The position numbers were made by a program, and so were the translations under genes. 64,000 bases of DNA, from the NCBI RefSeq assembly GCF_013170705.1, contig NZ_CP033334.1, forward strand, positions 2,147,501 through 2,211,500. Direction: 5' to 3'. The DNA is from Mesorhizobium loti. Its GTDB lineage: Bacteria; Pseudomonadota; Alphaproteobacteria; Rhizobiales; Rhizobiaceae. Within the stretch, counting starts at the first letter, position 1. The number at the start of each line of letters is the position of its first letter. Shown in pieces: positions 1 through 9,098 of the stretch. The notes below the pieces were generated by a model. The model did not search any database and was not told the DNA's origin. It saw only the letters and a list, made by a program, of their open reading frames with translations.

Positions 1-2
1 TC

Positions 3-200
3 GCCACGCCGGATATTGGCGCATGCCTGGCCAAGTTTCCACTGATGACTTTGAAGATCATTCTCGGCATTCACTGGGAAGCACTGAAGTTGTGGCTGAA
101 AGGCGCGCGGTTTCATCCGAGCCCTGAAACTCCTGAAGTCGCGCAGTCCGCGCAATACAGCATCCCGATAGGGCCGGAGCCGCATGTCCCTCGAAAGTGA
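3..200 (+). CDS. DUF1365 family protein, C-terminal end only
   Basis: This is the last 65 codons of a gene that begins left of the window. The frame reads through to TGA at 198-200. It contains the hallmark DUF1365 tail, with IHWEALKLWLKGARF followed by a short proline-rich end. The family's biochemical role is not established. It usually sits between an FAD-dependent amine oxidase-like gene and a cyclopropane-fatty-acid synthase, which matches the next gene here. The two genes overlap by 17 bases in different frames, so they are probably translationally coupled. The family call is fairly sure, but only the end is visible. Confidence 0.75.
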   Translation, partial: ATPDIGACLAKFPLMTLKIILGIHWEALKLWLKGARFHPSPETPEVAQSAQYSIPIGPEPHVPRK

Positions 201-1401
201 AACCGGCGCCACGCGGACCGTGGCCCGTGCGAGCGGTCCAGGAGCCTATATCCTCAAGCTTATGTTTGCTTGCCTCGAAAGAGGGCGGATCACGATCGTG
301 ACGCCCTCGGGCCAGCGGATCGACCATCGATCCGATGCGCCTGGCCCGGAAGCGGTTCTGATCGTGCACCGGTGGCGCGCGATCCGCCGCCTCCTGACGG
401 GGGGCGACCTCGCTTTCGCGGAGGCCTACATCGAGGGCGACTGGTCCAGCCCCGACCTCACATTGCTCATTGAACTTGCCGCGCTCAACCTGGAACACAT
501 CGAACAGGTGGTTGGCGGGCTTCTTCCGGTCCGCCTTGTCAATCGGCTTCGCCACGTGCTGAAGGCGAACAGCAAGGCCGGGAGCCGCCGCAACATTGCC
601 TTCCACTACGATCTCGGCAACGACTTCTATTCGCTTTGGCTTGATCCCAGCATGACCTACTCGTCCGCGCTCTATCGGCAGTCCGGGCAAACCCTTGAGA
701 CAGCCCAGCAGGCCAGACTGCAACGCGTCGTGGAATTGCTTGATCTGGGCGGTGGCAAGGAGGTTCTGGAGATCGGCTGCGGATGGGGAAACCTTGCCGT
801 TGTTCTGGGTCGGCACGGGGCGCGCGTCACCGGCATAACGCTCTCCGCGGAACAACTGGCCCACGCAAGAAATCTCGTTCAAAAAGAGAAACTCGACGGC
901 ACGGTGGCCTTGGAACTGCAGGACTACCGCGACACGCAGGGAACGTTCGACCGCATTGTCTCGATCGAAATGTTCGAGGCTGTCGGCGAAAAATACTGGC
1001 CAACTTACTTCAGCATATTGCGCGAGCGCCTGAAGCCTGGCGGGAAGGCTGTTTTGCAGGTCATCACGATCGATGAGAAGCGTTTCGAAAGCTACCGTTC
1101 AAACGCCGACTTCATCCAGCGCTACATTTTCCCAGGCGGGATGCTTCCTACCAAGACGATCATGACCGAACTGGCGAAGCAGGCCCATCTCACACTGGCT
1201 TCGGTGGACAGTTTTGGCGCCAGTTATGCCCTGACACTGGCTGAATGGCGGCGTCGATTCTTGAAGGCCTGGCCGATGATCGAGGCAATCGGCTTCAGTC
1301 ACAACTTTCAAAGAATCTGGGAATATTACCTCAGCTACTGCGAAGCAGGCTTTCGGGTCGGCACGATAGATGTCGGGTTGTATGTTCTGGAGAAGGACTA
1401 A
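184..1401 (+). CDS. cfa: Cyclopropane-fatty-acyl-phospholipid synthase family methyltransferase
   Basis: The predicted 405-residue protein would transfer a methylene group from S-adenosylmethionine to cis double bonds of membrane phospholipid acyl chains. Visible hallmarks are HYDLGNDFY at about 141-149, the SAM-binding loop EIGCGWG at about 196-202, and a C-terminal region with FPGG and YYLSYCEAGF motifs typical of the family. Length fits the usual 380-410 residues. The start at 184 lies inside the end of the DUF1365 gene, the usual partner in this operon. Rhizobia often carry more than one cfa-like paralog, so which paralog this is and its exact lipid substrate are open. Confidence 0.88.
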   Translation: MSLESETGATRTVARASGPGAYILKLMFACLERGRITIVTPSGQRIDHRSDAPGPEAVLIVHRWRAIRRLLTGGDLAFAEAYIEGDWSSPDLTLLIELAALNLEHIEQVVGGLLPVRLVNRLRHVLKANSKAGSRRNIAFHYDLGNDFYSLWLDPSMTYSSALYRQSGQTLETAQQARLQRVVELLDLGGGKEVLEIGCGWGNLAVVLGRHGARVTGITLSAEQLAHARNLVQKEKLDGTVALELQDYRDTQGTFDRIVSIEMFEAVGEKYWPTYFSILRERLKPGGKAVLQVITIDEKRFESYRSNADFIQRYIFPGGMLPTKTIMTELAKQAHLTLASVDSFGASYALTLAEWRRRFLKAWPMIEAIGFSHNFQRIWEYYLSYCEAGFRVGTIDVGLYVLEKD

Positions 1402-1408
1402 GCTGAAG

Positions 1409-1432
1409 CCCGATCCCTCTTGCTTGATCGGG
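1409..1432. terminator. Weak stem-loop between convergent cfa and fliJ-like genes
   Basis: Seven-base arms CCCGATC (1409-1415) and GATCGGG (1426-1432) flank a 10-base loop, starting 8 bases after the cfa stop. The plus-strand side is followed by AAAAG rather than a T run, so any terminator activity is uncertain. It lies in the short gap between two converging genes, where a bidirectional terminator would be expected. Confidence 0.35.
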
Positions 1433-1472
1433 AAAAGCTCGATTTCCGGCGGGGATCAAAAGCGATAGGTCG

Positions 1473-1856
1473 CTACTCCTCGGCCCGCTTCTGCGCGATC
1501 AAATCAAGCCGCTCGCGGTCGGTGCGTTCGCGTTCGTCGCGGTTGCGCACATCCTTGTAGGCGCGCTCGACCATATTGGTGCGCGCGTTTGCCGTGGCGA
1601 TAAGGCCGACCTCCTGCCGGGCGCTTTCCAGGCTTTTCTCCTGGCGTACCACCGCCTGCGCGATGCGGCGATGATAGAGATCGGGGAACAGGCCGGAGAG
1701 GGAATTCTCCTGGTCGAAATGGCCGATCAATTCCCTGGCCTCGGCCTCGGCGGCGTTTGCCGCGGCCAGGAAGGTGGCGTGTCGGGTCTCGTGCAGCGCC
1801 TTCAGCTGCTCCTGCACCTTGACCAGTTTCCGCAGGCGGTCCTTGCGCGTGCTCAT
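1473..1856 (-). CDS. fliJ: FliJ-like coiled-coil flagellar export protein
   Basis: This is a 127-residue, highly charged protein that appears almost entirely helical, with heptad-like Leu/Ala spacing and no membrane segment. Size and character match FliJ/YscO-type export chaperones, which bridge the FliI ATPase and FlhA. It starts one base after the fliR stop (1858), so it is the last gene of flhA-fliR-fliJ. Sequence similarity to enterobacterial FliJ is not obvious by eye. The call rests on length, coiled-coil character and position, and rhizobial genomes often annotate this gene as hypothetical. Confidence 0.55.
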   Translation of the reverse strand: MSTRKDRLRKLVKVQEQLKALHETRHATFLAAANAAEAEARELIGHFDQENSLSGLFPDLYHRRIAQAVVRQEKSLESARQEVGLIATANARTNMVERAYKDVRNRDERERTDRERLDLIAQKRAEE

Positions 1857-1857
1857 G

Positions 1858-2610
1858 TCACCTCGCCAGAGTCAGGTCGACGAAGCCGTCGACGAACAGC
1901 GACAGCATGGTGCCGATGGCGAAATAGAAGATGATCATGCCGCCGGCGATGACGAAGGGCTGGGAGATGAAATAGATCGGGATCTGCGGGGTCAGCTTGT
2001 TGACGAAGCCGATCGTCAGATTGACCAGAATGGCATAGGCGACGAACGGGCTGCCGAGGCGGATGACCAGGAAGAAGGTGTCCGACACGGTGTCGGTGAT
2101 GTCGACGAGCGCGGCCTGCGGGTTGAAGAAGACGTTGACTGGCGCGACCGTGTAGGACGCCACCAGGGCGCGCACGATCTCATGGTCGAAATCGAAGACG
2201 AACAGCATCAGCAGCGCCGAGAACGAGATGATCGCGGCAAGGGCGGCCTGCGGTTCCGGTTCCTCGATCGCCGGTCCGCCCGAGCCGCCATAGCCGATCA
2301 GCATGGCGATGGCCGAGCCCATGAAGCGCAGCGCCTCCATGTAGAGCCTGGTCATGGCGCCGATCAGCCCGCCGACCAGAAGTTCCGATATGATCATCGG
2401 CACCAGGATCTGCGGGCGCGGATCGACGAAGGGAATGATGCGGTCCCACAGGAAGGCGAGCAGGCCGCCAGTGGCGGCGACCGCCACGAACAGCCGGACC
2501 TGGACCGGCACGCGGGCGCTGGACAGGCCCGGCATCAGCATGAAGCAGGCGCCGATGCGGCAGAAGGCGAGGAACGCCGCGATGACGACGCTCTGCGAGA
2601 GAACGCTCAC
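1858..2610 (-). CDS. fliR: Flagellar export apparatus membrane protein FliR
   Basis: FliR is part of the FliP-FliQ-FliR export gate in the inner membrane. The 250-residue protein has the expected six or so hydrophobic segments, opens with a run resembling [18 protein letters not shown], and ends with a hydrophobic tail. This pattern is typical of FliR/SpaR/EscT proteins and the length is normal. Its start overlaps the end of flhA by four bases (ATGA type), indicating translational coupling. Its partner fliQ lies about 15 kb away across an unrelated block, whereas I recall fliQ-flhA-fliR as contiguous in Sinorhizobium. Confidence 0.93.
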   Translation of the reverse strand: MSVLSQSVVIAAFLAFCRIGACFMLMPGLSSARVPVQVRLFVAVAATGGLLAFLWDRIIPFVDPRPQILVPMIISELLVGGLIGAMTRLYMEALRFMGSAIAMLIGYGGSGGPAIEEPEPQAALAAIISFSALLMLFVFDFDHEIVRALVASYTVAPVNVFFNPQAALVDITDTVSDTFFLVIRLGSPFVAYAILVNLTIGFVNKLTPQIPIYFISQPFVIAGGMIIFYFAIGTMLSLFVDGFVDLTLAR

Positions 2611-4694
2611 GATATGGTTCCGAGCACCTTGATCTCGACGCCCTTGGCGATTTCGACATGGGAGAGCACCGGCAGCGTGGTGAACAGGCGCTCGATGATC
2701 ATGCGCACATAGGGACGGGCGTCCGGGGCGGTGACGAGGACGAAACGCTCGCCGGCCTCGAGGAATTTCTTGATCGCCTTGGTGGCGTCCTGGCCGAATT
2801 CCTCGAGCTGGCGCGGATCGATGTCGAACTCGCGCACCTCGCCCTTGGCGTCGCGCTTGAGGCTCTGGTGGAAGGCGAGGTCCCAGCGGTTGCCGAGGCG
2901 CAGCACCTTGAGCACGCCGCCTTCCGATAGGTCGCCGCAGATCTGCTGCGCCATGCGGATGCGGACATGTTCGACGATCTGCTCGGTGCGGCGCACATGC
3001 GGCGCGATCTCGGCGATGGCCTCGATGATCAGGTGGAGATTGCGGATCGAGACGCGCTCGGCGAGCAGCAGCTTCAGCACCGCCTGCAGGCCGGGATAGG
3101 AGATGTGCGTTGTGCAGATCTCATCGGCGAGCTTGCGATATTCCTGGTCCTGGCGTTCGAGCAGCGCCTTCATGTCCTTGTAGGACAGGAGCTGCGGCAG
3201 GTTGTTGCGGATGACTTCGGAAAGATGGGTGAGCAGCACCGACATGTTGTCGGCGAAGGTGTAGTTCTCGCGCTTCAAATCCTCGGCGAAGGTTTCCATG
3301 ACGGAATAGGCGCGCATGCCGAAGGCCGGCTCGCGGATTTCTTCGCCAGGGATTTCGGGCACGTCGCGGCTGCCGAGCAGCACCATGATCTCACCCACGC
3401 GCATCGAATATTCGGCCACCACCGTGCCATGCACCTTGATCTGGTAGCTCTTCGGCGGGATGGCGAAGTCGTCGGCAACGCGCACTTCCGGCACGACGAA
3501 GCCGTATTGCTGGGCGAATTTCTTGCGCATCTTGGCCATGCGGAAGACCAGTTCCTGATGCGAGACCAGGAGGCGGGTCGACAGCTGCTTGCCGATGAGC
3601 AGTTCGATCTCGGCGGTGGCGAGCGAAGCCTTGACCGAGTTCTTCTCTTCCTCGGCCTTGGACACCTTCTCCTGGGCCTTCAGCGCCTCGGCCTCGGCGA
3701 GGACGCGGTTGGCGCGCATCGGAATGACGTAGCCGAGCCCGGCCATGCCACCGGCCAGCGCGAAGAAGGGAAACAGCGGCAAGCCCGGCATGAGGCCTAG
3801 CAACACCAGCAGCGCGGCCGCCACGTAAAGCGCGCGCGGATGGGCGCCCAGCTGGCCGAACACGGCCTGGTTGGTCGAGCCACGGGTGCCGCCCTTGGAA
3901 ACCAGCAGGCCGGCGGCGAGCGAGACGATCAGCGCCGGGATCTGTGTGACCAGGCCGTCGCCGACCGACAGCTTGATGAACACATCGGCGGCCTCGCCCA
4001 TGCCCATGCCGTGCCTGATGTAGCCGATGGCGATGCCGCCGACGATGTTGATGGCGGTGATGATGAGGCCGGCTATCGCGTCGCCGCGCACGAATTTCGA
4101 GGCGCCGTCCATCGAGCCGAAGAAGGAGGATTCCTCCTCCAGTTCGCGGCGGCGCAACTGCGCGGTCTTATCGTCGATCATGCCGGCGGAGAGATCGGCG
4201 TCGATCGACATCTGCTTGCCCGGGATGGCGTCGAGGGTGAAACGGGCGCCGACTTCGGCGATACGGGTGGCACCCTTGGTGATGACGATGAAGTTCACCA
4301 CGATCAGGATCATGAAGACGATGAGGCCGATGACGAAGTCGCTGGCCATCACCAGCTTGGAGAAGCCGGCGATCACGTATCCGGCGGCGTGCGTGCCCTC
4401 ATTGCCATGCGACAGGATCATGCGCGTGGTGGCGATGTTGAGCGATAGCCGCAGCATCGTGGCGATCAGCAGCACGGTCGGGAACGAGGAGAAATCGAGC
4501 GGCCGCTGAATCCACAGCGCCACCATCAGGATCAGCACCGAAAGTGCGATCGAGAAGGCGAGGCCGATGTCGATGAGGAAGGCCGGAATCGGCAGGAACA
4601 GCACGGCCAGGATGATGACGATGCCGAGCGCGAAGAAGATGTCGCGGCCGTTCTTGGCCACCGCGCCGGGCTGGATGCTTTCGCTGATCGCCAT
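2607..4694 (-). CDS. flhA: Flagellar export gate protein FlhA
   Basis: FlhA is the export-gate channel that docks chaperone-substrate complexes and couples the proton motive force to export. The 695-residue length is normal. The N-terminal half has about eight transmembrane segments and carries the FHIPEP-family signature [20 protein letters not shown], followed by [17 protein letters not shown]. The C-terminal half is the cytoplasmic domain. The start has a good ribosome-binding site, GAGGACTTGA just upstream. In this genome flhA is the first gene after a 12-kb non-flagellar block, so it probably needs its own promoter in 4695-4866. No clear promoter was recognised there. Confidence 0.96.
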   Translation of the reverse strand: MAISESIQPGAVAKNGRDIFFALGIVIILAVLFLPIPAFLIDIGLAFSIALSVLILMVALWIQRPLDFSSFPTVLLIATMLRLSLNIATTRMILSHGNEGTHAAGYVIAGFSKLVMASDFVIGLIVFMILIVVNFIVITKGATRIAEVGARFTLDAIPGKQMSIDADLSAGMIDDKTAQLRRRELEEESSFFGSMDGASKFVRGDAIAGLIITAINIVGGIAIGYIRHGMGMGEAADVFIKLSVGDGLVTQIPALIVSLAAGLLVSKGGTRGSTNQAVFGQLGAHPRALYVAAALLVLLGLMPGLPLFPFFALAGGMAGLGYVIPMRANRVLAEAEALKAQEKVSKAEEEKNSVKASLATAEIELLIGKQLSTRLLVSHQELVFRMAKMRKKFAQQYGFVVPEVRVADDFAIPPKSYQIKVHGTVVAEYSMRVGEIMVLLGSRDVPEIPGEEIREPAFGMRAYSVMETFAEDLKRENYTFADNMSVLLTHLSEVIRNNLPQLLSYKDMKALLERQDQEYRKLADEICTTHISYPGLQAVLKLLLAERVSIRNLHLIIEAIAEIAPHVRRTEQIVEHVRIRMAQQICGDLSEGGVLKVLRLGNRWDLAFHQSLKRDAKGEVREFDIDPRQLEEFGQDATKAIKKFLEAGERFVLVTAPDARPYVRMIIERLFTTLPVLSHVEIAKGVEIKVLGTIS

Positions 4695-4866
4695 TCAAGT
4701 CCTCGAACCATAGCCTGCCGTGCATACGACAGCCCGGCGAGGGTAGCTGGCCAAGCTTGCGCGAGGGTGGGAGACTCTGGTTTATGCATGTCGTCTTCCC
4801 AGAGCCGCGGCCGCTTTTGGGCGATGTGCGGCAGGCGGATAGACTATTTCGCAAGAAGGAAGGCCC

Positions 4867-5166
4867 ATGCTCGTGATCATCGGCACGATCCGTTTGCCGC
4901 CCAGCCGGTTCGAGGAGGCAAGGTCCGCGATGGAGCGCATGATCTCAGGCAGCCGTGCCGAGGCTGGCTGCCTCGAATATTCCTATGCGCGGGATGTGCT
5001 CGACGCTGGGCTGATCCGGGTGACCGAGGTGTGGCGCGACAAGGCGGCACTCGATGCGCATTTCAGCTCGCCGCACATCGCCGAGTGGCGCTCGAACTGG
5101 CCGGCGCTTGGCATAGGCGAGCGCAACCTCATGCTCTATGAGGCGGGTGAGCCGGTGCCGAGTTGA
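4867..5166 (+). CDS. Antibiotic-biosynthesis-monooxygenase (ABM) domain protein
   Basis: This 99-residue protein has the small ferredoxin-like ABM fold pattern. It starts with a beta strand (MLVIIGTIRLPP), then a helix around ARSAMERMI, then GCLEYSYARDVLD and a strand with VTEVWRDKAALDAHFSSPH. The EVW-D-AL-AHF core is typical of quinol monooxygenase YgiN-like and heme-degrading-like members. Substrate cannot be inferred. A ribosome-binding site, AAGAAGGAAGG, lies directly upstream. It is divergent from flhA and converges on the marR gene. It is the first gene of the block that separates flhA from fliQ. Confidence 0.72.
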   Translation: MLVIIGTIRLPPSRFEEARSAMERMISGSRAEAGCLEYSYARDVLDAGLIRVTEVWRDKAALDAHFSSPHIAEWRSNWPALGIGERNLMLYEAGEPVPS

Positions 5167-5205
5167 TCGGCCGCCGCTCGATAATCGTCAGCCGCCGGCA
5201 GACAG

Positions 5206-5679
5206 TTAGGGCCTGGCTGTCTCGGCCGTGGCGACGCCGACCAGCCAGCGCCTGACGGCCCTTTCTTCCCCGGACGAGAGGCCTTCCGTCAGTTCGCGCT
5301 CGATGGCATGCACCCGCTCGCGGCATTCCCGCAGCAGCGCCTGTCCGCTGTCGCTCAGCTCGATATGCTGGATGCGGCCATGGACGGCATGCGGCCTGCG
5401 CACCAGCGAGCCGGCCCGTTCGAGATTGGCGACGATGACGCTGAGCGTTTGCGGGGTGAGCAGTGCCAGCCGGGCCAGATCGGCGTTGGAGAGGCCGGGA
5501 TAGGCGCCAAGCATGGTCAGCGTGGCGAATTGCGGCTGCGTCACGCCAAGATCGGCCAGCGCCCTGTCGACCCTCAGCCGATGCGCGCCGGCAGCCTGCC
5601 GCAGGAGATAGCCGAGATAGCCTTCCTCGCCACGTTTGCCTTCGCCCGGAGCGGGAACTGTCGGATTTGCCTTGCGCAT
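5206..5679 (-). CDS. MarR family transcriptional regulator
   Basis: The predicted 157-residue protein is a dimeric winged-helix DNA-binding protein. The winged-helix core is visible, with LGVTQPQFATLTML, then SNADLARLALLTPQTLSVIVANLERAGSLVRR and the wing region HAVHGRIQHIELSDSGQALL, all typical of MarR. It is divergent from the NAD-dependent epimerase gene at 5736, which is therefore its likely target. A near-perfect 18-base palindrome covers the ribosome-binding region of marR itself and lies in the shared promoter region, which suggests autorepression. The ligand is unknown. Confidence 0.85.
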   Translation of the reverse strand: MRKANPTVPAPGEGKRGEEGYLGYLLRQAAGAHRLRVDRALADLGVTQPQFATLTMLGAYPGLSNADLARLALLTPQTLSVIVANLERAGSLVRRPHAVHGRIQHIELSDSGQALLRECRERVHAIERELTEGLSSGEERAVRRWLVGVATAETARP

Positions 5680-5680
5680 G

Positions 5681-5698
5681 ATATCAGAGCTCTTATAT
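5681..5698. promoter_or_regulatory. Candidate MarR operator palindrome
   Basis: The sequence ATATCAGAGCTCTTATAT matches its own reverse complement at 16 of 18 positions, with AGAGCTCT at the centre. It begins one base upstream of the marR start codon and ends about 37 bases before the divergent epimerase gene. A dimeric MarR protein bound here would block both marR expression and probably the divergent promoter. The assignment is an inference from symmetry and position. Confidence 0.5.
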
Positions 5699-5735
5699 AT
5701 TGTTCGTGTGCTGATACTATGACGATGTAGAGTTC

Positions 5736-6470
5736 ATGACGATGGGGCATCGAATTTTTCTTGCCGGCGCCTCGGGCGCCATCGGACAGCGGCTCATCCC
5801 GCAGCTTCTGGCCGCCGGCCATCATGTGACGGGTACCACGCGCAGTCCTGACAAGGCCGCGACATTGCGTTCCCTCGGCATCGAACCGGTGATCGTCGAT
5901 GTCTTCGATGCCGAGGTCCTGTCGCGCCGCATGCTTGCCGCCCGGCCGGACATCGTCGTCCATCAGCTGACCGACCTGCCGCCAGGGCTGGATCCGAGCC
6001 GGATGGGCGAGGCGGTTGTTCGCAATGCCCGCATCCGCGAGGAGGGTACCCGCAATCTGGTCGCTGCGGCCGCCGCGTCCGGCGCCCGGCGCATGGTCGC
6101 TCAAAGCATCGCCTGGGCCTATGCGCCGGGACCGGAGCCGCATGGCGAAGCCGACCCGCTGGATAGCGAGGCGAGCGGCAACCGCGGCATCAGCGTCGGC
6201 GGCGTCATCGCCTTGGAAAAGGCTGTTCTAAACGCGCCATTCGCCGGAGTCGTCCTGCGATATGGCCAGCTCTATGGACCGGGAACGGGAACCGATGCGG
6301 CTGCCGGCGCGTCGCCGGTGCATGTCGATGCTGCCGCCCATGCGGCGCTGCTAGCACTCGAAAAGGGTGCGCCCGGCGTCTTCAACGTGGCGGAACCCAA
6401 CCAGGCTGTCTCGACGCAAAAGGCGGTCGAGGAACTGGGTTGGCGTGCTGATTTCCGTTTGCCTGCCTGA
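5736..6470 (+). CDS. NAD(P)-dependent epimerase/dehydratase family protein
   Basis: This is a 244-residue extended short-chain dehydrogenase/reductase. The Rossmann nucleotide-binding loop GASGAIGQ lies about 10 residues from the start, in the pattern G-x-x-G-x-x-G. A VVHQLTDL strand and a serine-containing segment (AQSIAWAYAP) follow, and VLRYGQLYGPG resembles the family's substrate-side motif. The length is slightly short for sugar epimerases and fits the atypical group often found next to MarR regulators. The substrate is unknown. The next gene begins 16 bases downstream, suggesting co-transcription. Confidence 0.75.
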   Translation: MTMGHRIFLAGASGAIGQRLIPQLLAAGHHVTGTTRSPDKAATLRSLGIEPVIVDVFDAEVLSRRMLAARPDIVVHQLTDLPPGLDPSRMGEAVVRNARIREEGTRNLVAAAAASGARRMVAQSIAWAYAPGPEPHGEADPLDSEASGNRGISVGGVIALEKAVLNAPFAGVVLRYGQLYGPGTGTDAAAGASPVHVDAAAHAALLALEKGAPGVFNVAEPNQAVSTQKAVEELGWRADFRLPA

Positions 6471-6486
6471 ATTCGGAGACGTCGAG

Positions 6487-6999
6487 ATGATCGGCAATCA
6501 AGCTCGTCCGCGCGCCGGCCAATCTGTCATCGCGGTCAGCGCTGTCGGGGTTTTGTTCGCGCTCGCGGCAAAGTGGACCGGCCCGGATTTCACGCGCGTC
6601 GCGTCGAAAGGCATGGAAATGCATATGCAGATGGCAAATGCCGATGTGAACGGTGTTGCCGGGGCGCGGCCGAAAACGGTCGTCACGCCGGTCTCCTGCG
6701 AAAAACTGCCTGACGTGCCGGGCAAGTCGATCACCACGGTGATCGTGGCATTTCCACCAGACGGTTTTACGCCTCGTCACCGGCATCCGGGCTCGGTCAG
6801 CGCCTTCGTCCTGAAGGGCACTCTGCGCTCGCGGCTCGAAGGCAGCCCGGCCGGTACCTACACCCAAGGACAAACATGGTTCGAGCCGTCCGGCGCGGTC
6901 CATCTCTTCGCCGAGAATGTCAGCACCACCGAGCCCGCCGAACTCTTGGCGACCTTTGTCGCCGACGACGATTGCGGGACGCTGACCATACCGGACTGA
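6487..6999 (+). CDS. Membrane-anchored or secreted cupin domain protein
   Basis: The predicted protein has 170 residues when started at the ATG at 6487, which follows the purine-rich stretch GGAGACG. An in-frame extension upstream overlaps the epimerase gene and is unlikely. An N-terminal hydrophobic segment (VIAVSAVGVLFALAA) suggests export or a membrane anchor. The rest is a single cupin: PRHRHPGSVSAFVLKGTLRSRL gives the first metal-binding motif with histidines, and AVHLF the second. The function is unknown. Its placement suggests an operon with the epimerase. Confidence 0.7.
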   Translation: MIGNQARPRAGQSVIAVSAVGVLFALAAKWTGPDFTRVASKGMEMHMQMANADVNGVAGARPKTVVTPVSCEKLPDVPGKSITTVIVAFPPDGFTPRHRHPGSVSAFVLKGTLRSRLEGSPAGTYTQGQTWFEPSGAVHLFAENVSTTEPAELLATFVADDDCGTLTIPD

Positions 7000-7060
7000 G
7001 CGCGGGGCAGGCTGCCTCGCGATCAGAGGCCTGCAAGACGAAATCAGCTGGTTTCACGGG

Positions 7061-7090
7061 CACAATGGCGCCTTTGATGTCGCCATTGTG
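7061..7090. other. Perfect 10-base inverted repeat upstream of the ClC gene
   Basis: The arms CACAATGGCG (7061-7070) and CGCCATTGTG (7081-7090) are perfectly complementary with a 10-base loop. They lie 61 bases after the cupin stop and about 65 bases before the ClC start. No T run follows, so it is either a factor-dependent terminator for the epimerase-cupin operon or a regulatory site for the channel gene. The loop contains TTTGATGTCG, which recurs near 7132. Confidence 0.45.
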
Positions 7091-7155
7091 GTTGTCATGT
7101 CGTGCCGCCCGGCGTATCAGGCGGGTCTGCCTTTTGATGTCGGCGAGCCGCCCCG

Positions 7156-8937
7156 GTGCTTTCCAGAAACCACAGCGAAGTCTACGCCCGCCGGCTGCGC
7201 GCGGTGCTTCTGAGATCCATTCCTCTGCTCGAGGCGCGCGGCATCGCCGTGGTCATCCTCGCCGGCGTCGTCGGCATCATGGCCGGCATACTGGTGACCG
7301 CGATGAGCCAGATCGTGCAGGATTTGCACGGGCTTCTGTTCGGCGTTCAGCCCGGCGGCCGGCTGTCCGGAATGTTCTCGCTCGCCAATCCCGTGCAGGC
7401 GCTGATACCGGCGATCGGCGGCGCCCTGCTCGGGCTGACGGTGATCTGGCTGCGGTTGCGTAAATTCCGCACTCCGGTCGATCCGATCGAGGCCAACGCG
7501 CTCTATGGCGGGCGCATGTCGCTGACCGACACGTTCATCATCGCCGGCCAGACCATGATCTCCAGCGGCTTCGGCGCGTCGGTCGGACTGGAAGCCGGCT
7601 ACACGCAGGTCGGGTCCGGCCTGGCATCGCGGCTGGCGCGCATCTTCAGGCTGCGGCGCAACGATGTCCGCGTCCTCGTCGGTTGCGGCGCGGCCGGCGC
7701 CATCGCCGCCGCCTTCGATGCGCCGCTGACCGGTGCCTTCTATGGTTTCGAGCTGGTCATCGGCATCTACTCGGTCGCCAATGTCGCGCCTGTCATGACG
7801 GCGGCCATCTGCGCTTCGCTGACGGCGGAAATGTTCGGCGGCGTGCCGTTTCCGCTCGAGCTTTCGGGACTGCCGCAACTCACCGCCAGCCAGTACGTGC
7901 CGTTCCTGCTGCTCGGACTGCTCGGCGGCGCCGCTTCGATCGCCATCATGCAGCTGGTGACGCTGATCGAACGTGGTTTCAACAGGCTGTCGGTCGATGC
8001 CTCGCTGCGCCCCGTCATCGGTGGCGTCATCGTCGGCCTCCTGGGGCTGATCACGCCGCAGGTCCTGTCCAGCGGCCACGGCGCGCTGCATCGCGAGTTC
8101 GCCATGAACTATGGTCTGACCGTGGTGGCCAGCGTCTTCGTGCTGAAATTGGCGGCGTCGGCGGTCTCGCTTGGTTCGGGCTTTCGCGGCGGCCTGTTCT
8201 TTGCGTCGCTGTTCCTCGGTGCGCTGCTCGGCAAGGCATTCGCCGGCGTGATGGCGCTGGTTTCGCCGGCAACCGGTATCGACCCCTCGGTCGCCGCCGT
8301 CGTTGGCATGACCTCGCTTGCCGTCGGTGTCGTCGGCGGTCCGCTGACGATGACTTTCCTGGCGCTGGAATCGACCCGCGACCTGACACTGACCGGCGTC
8401 GTGCTGGCGGCCTCGATCATGGCGGCGATCCTGGTGCGCGAGACATTCGGTTATTCGTTCTCGACGTGGCGCTTCCACCTGCGCGGCGAGACGATCCGCA
8501 GCGCGCACGATGTCGGCTGGATGCGCAGCCTCACCGTCGGCTCGATGATGCGCAAGGACATCAAGACCATCGATGCCTCGACGACACTGGGCGCCTTCCG
8601 CAAGCAGATTCCGCTGGGCTCCGCCCAACGCGTCATCGCCGTCGACCCGGGCGATCAGTATGTCGGCGTGCTGATTGTGGCCGAACTGCACAGCGACCCC
8701 TCCGGCGGCGACGTGCCGGTACGCGATCTTGCCCAGTACAAGGACGCGGTTCTGGTTCCCAGCATGAACGTGCAGGCCGCCGCCGAGACGTTCCAGCGCG
8801 CCGGAGCCGAGGAACTGGCCGTCGTCGAGGATTTCACCGACCATATCGTGCTCGGGCTGCTGACCGAGGGACACCTTATGCGGCGCTATGCCGAGGAGCT
8901 CGAAAAAGCGCGTCGGGACCTGTCCGGCGAGGGGTAG
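7156..8937 (+). CDS. ClC-family chloride channel/antiporter with C-terminal CBS domains
   Basis: This is a 593-residue protein starting at GTG. About ten hydrophobic helices fill residues 30-430. The segment GLEAG at about 144-148 occupies the position of the family's GREGP motif, and its glutamate is the probable gating residue. GFRGGLFFASLFLGA aligns with the third selectivity motif, though the usual GxFxP proline is replaced. Residues from about 455 form a cytoplasmic CBS pair (VGSMMRKDIKTIDAS and VPVRDL). Likely roles are anion/proton exchange or anion efflux. The altered motifs mean ion selectivity should not be assumed to be chloride. Confidence 0.85.
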   Translation: MLSRNHSEVYARRLRAVLLRSIPLLEARGIAVVILAGVVGIMAGILVTAMSQIVQDLHGLLFGVQPGGRLSGMFSLANPVQALIPAIGGALLGLTVIWLRLRKFRTPVDPIEANALYGGRMSLTDTFIIAGQTMISSGFGASVGLEAGYTQVGSGLASRLARIFRLRRNDVRVLVGCGAAGAIAAAFDAPLTGAFYGFELVIGIYSVANVAPVMTAAICASLTAEMFGGVPFPLELSGLPQLTASQYVPFLLLGLLGGAASIAIMQLVTLIERGFNRLSVDASLRPVIGGVIVGLLGLITPQVLSSGHGALHREFAMNYGLTVVASVFVLKLAASAVSLGSGFRGGLFFASLFLGALLGKAFAGVMALVSPATGIDPSVAAVVGMTSLAVGVVGGPLTMTFLALESTRDLTLTGVVLAASIMAAILVRETFGYSFSTWRFHLRGETIRSAHDVGWMRSLTVGSMMRKDIKTIDASTTLGAFRKQIPLGSAQRVIAVDPGDQYVGVLIVAELHSDPSGGDVPVRDLAQYKDAVLVPSMNVQAAAETFQRAGAEELAVVEDFTDHIVLGLLTEGHLMRRYAEELEKARRDLSGEG

Positions 8938-9098
8938 AGGTTCTCCCTGCGCTTTCCCGAAGGTTGCTGCATATTTCACCGACAGATCTTCCCAGCTTGC
9001 GAGCCTGGCCCAGCCATTGGCGAGGTCCTGGCGCCACGCGTGGCTTGCCAGTTGTGCAGTGGTACTGTACAGATTGTTAAGTGAAGCGAGGAGACAGC

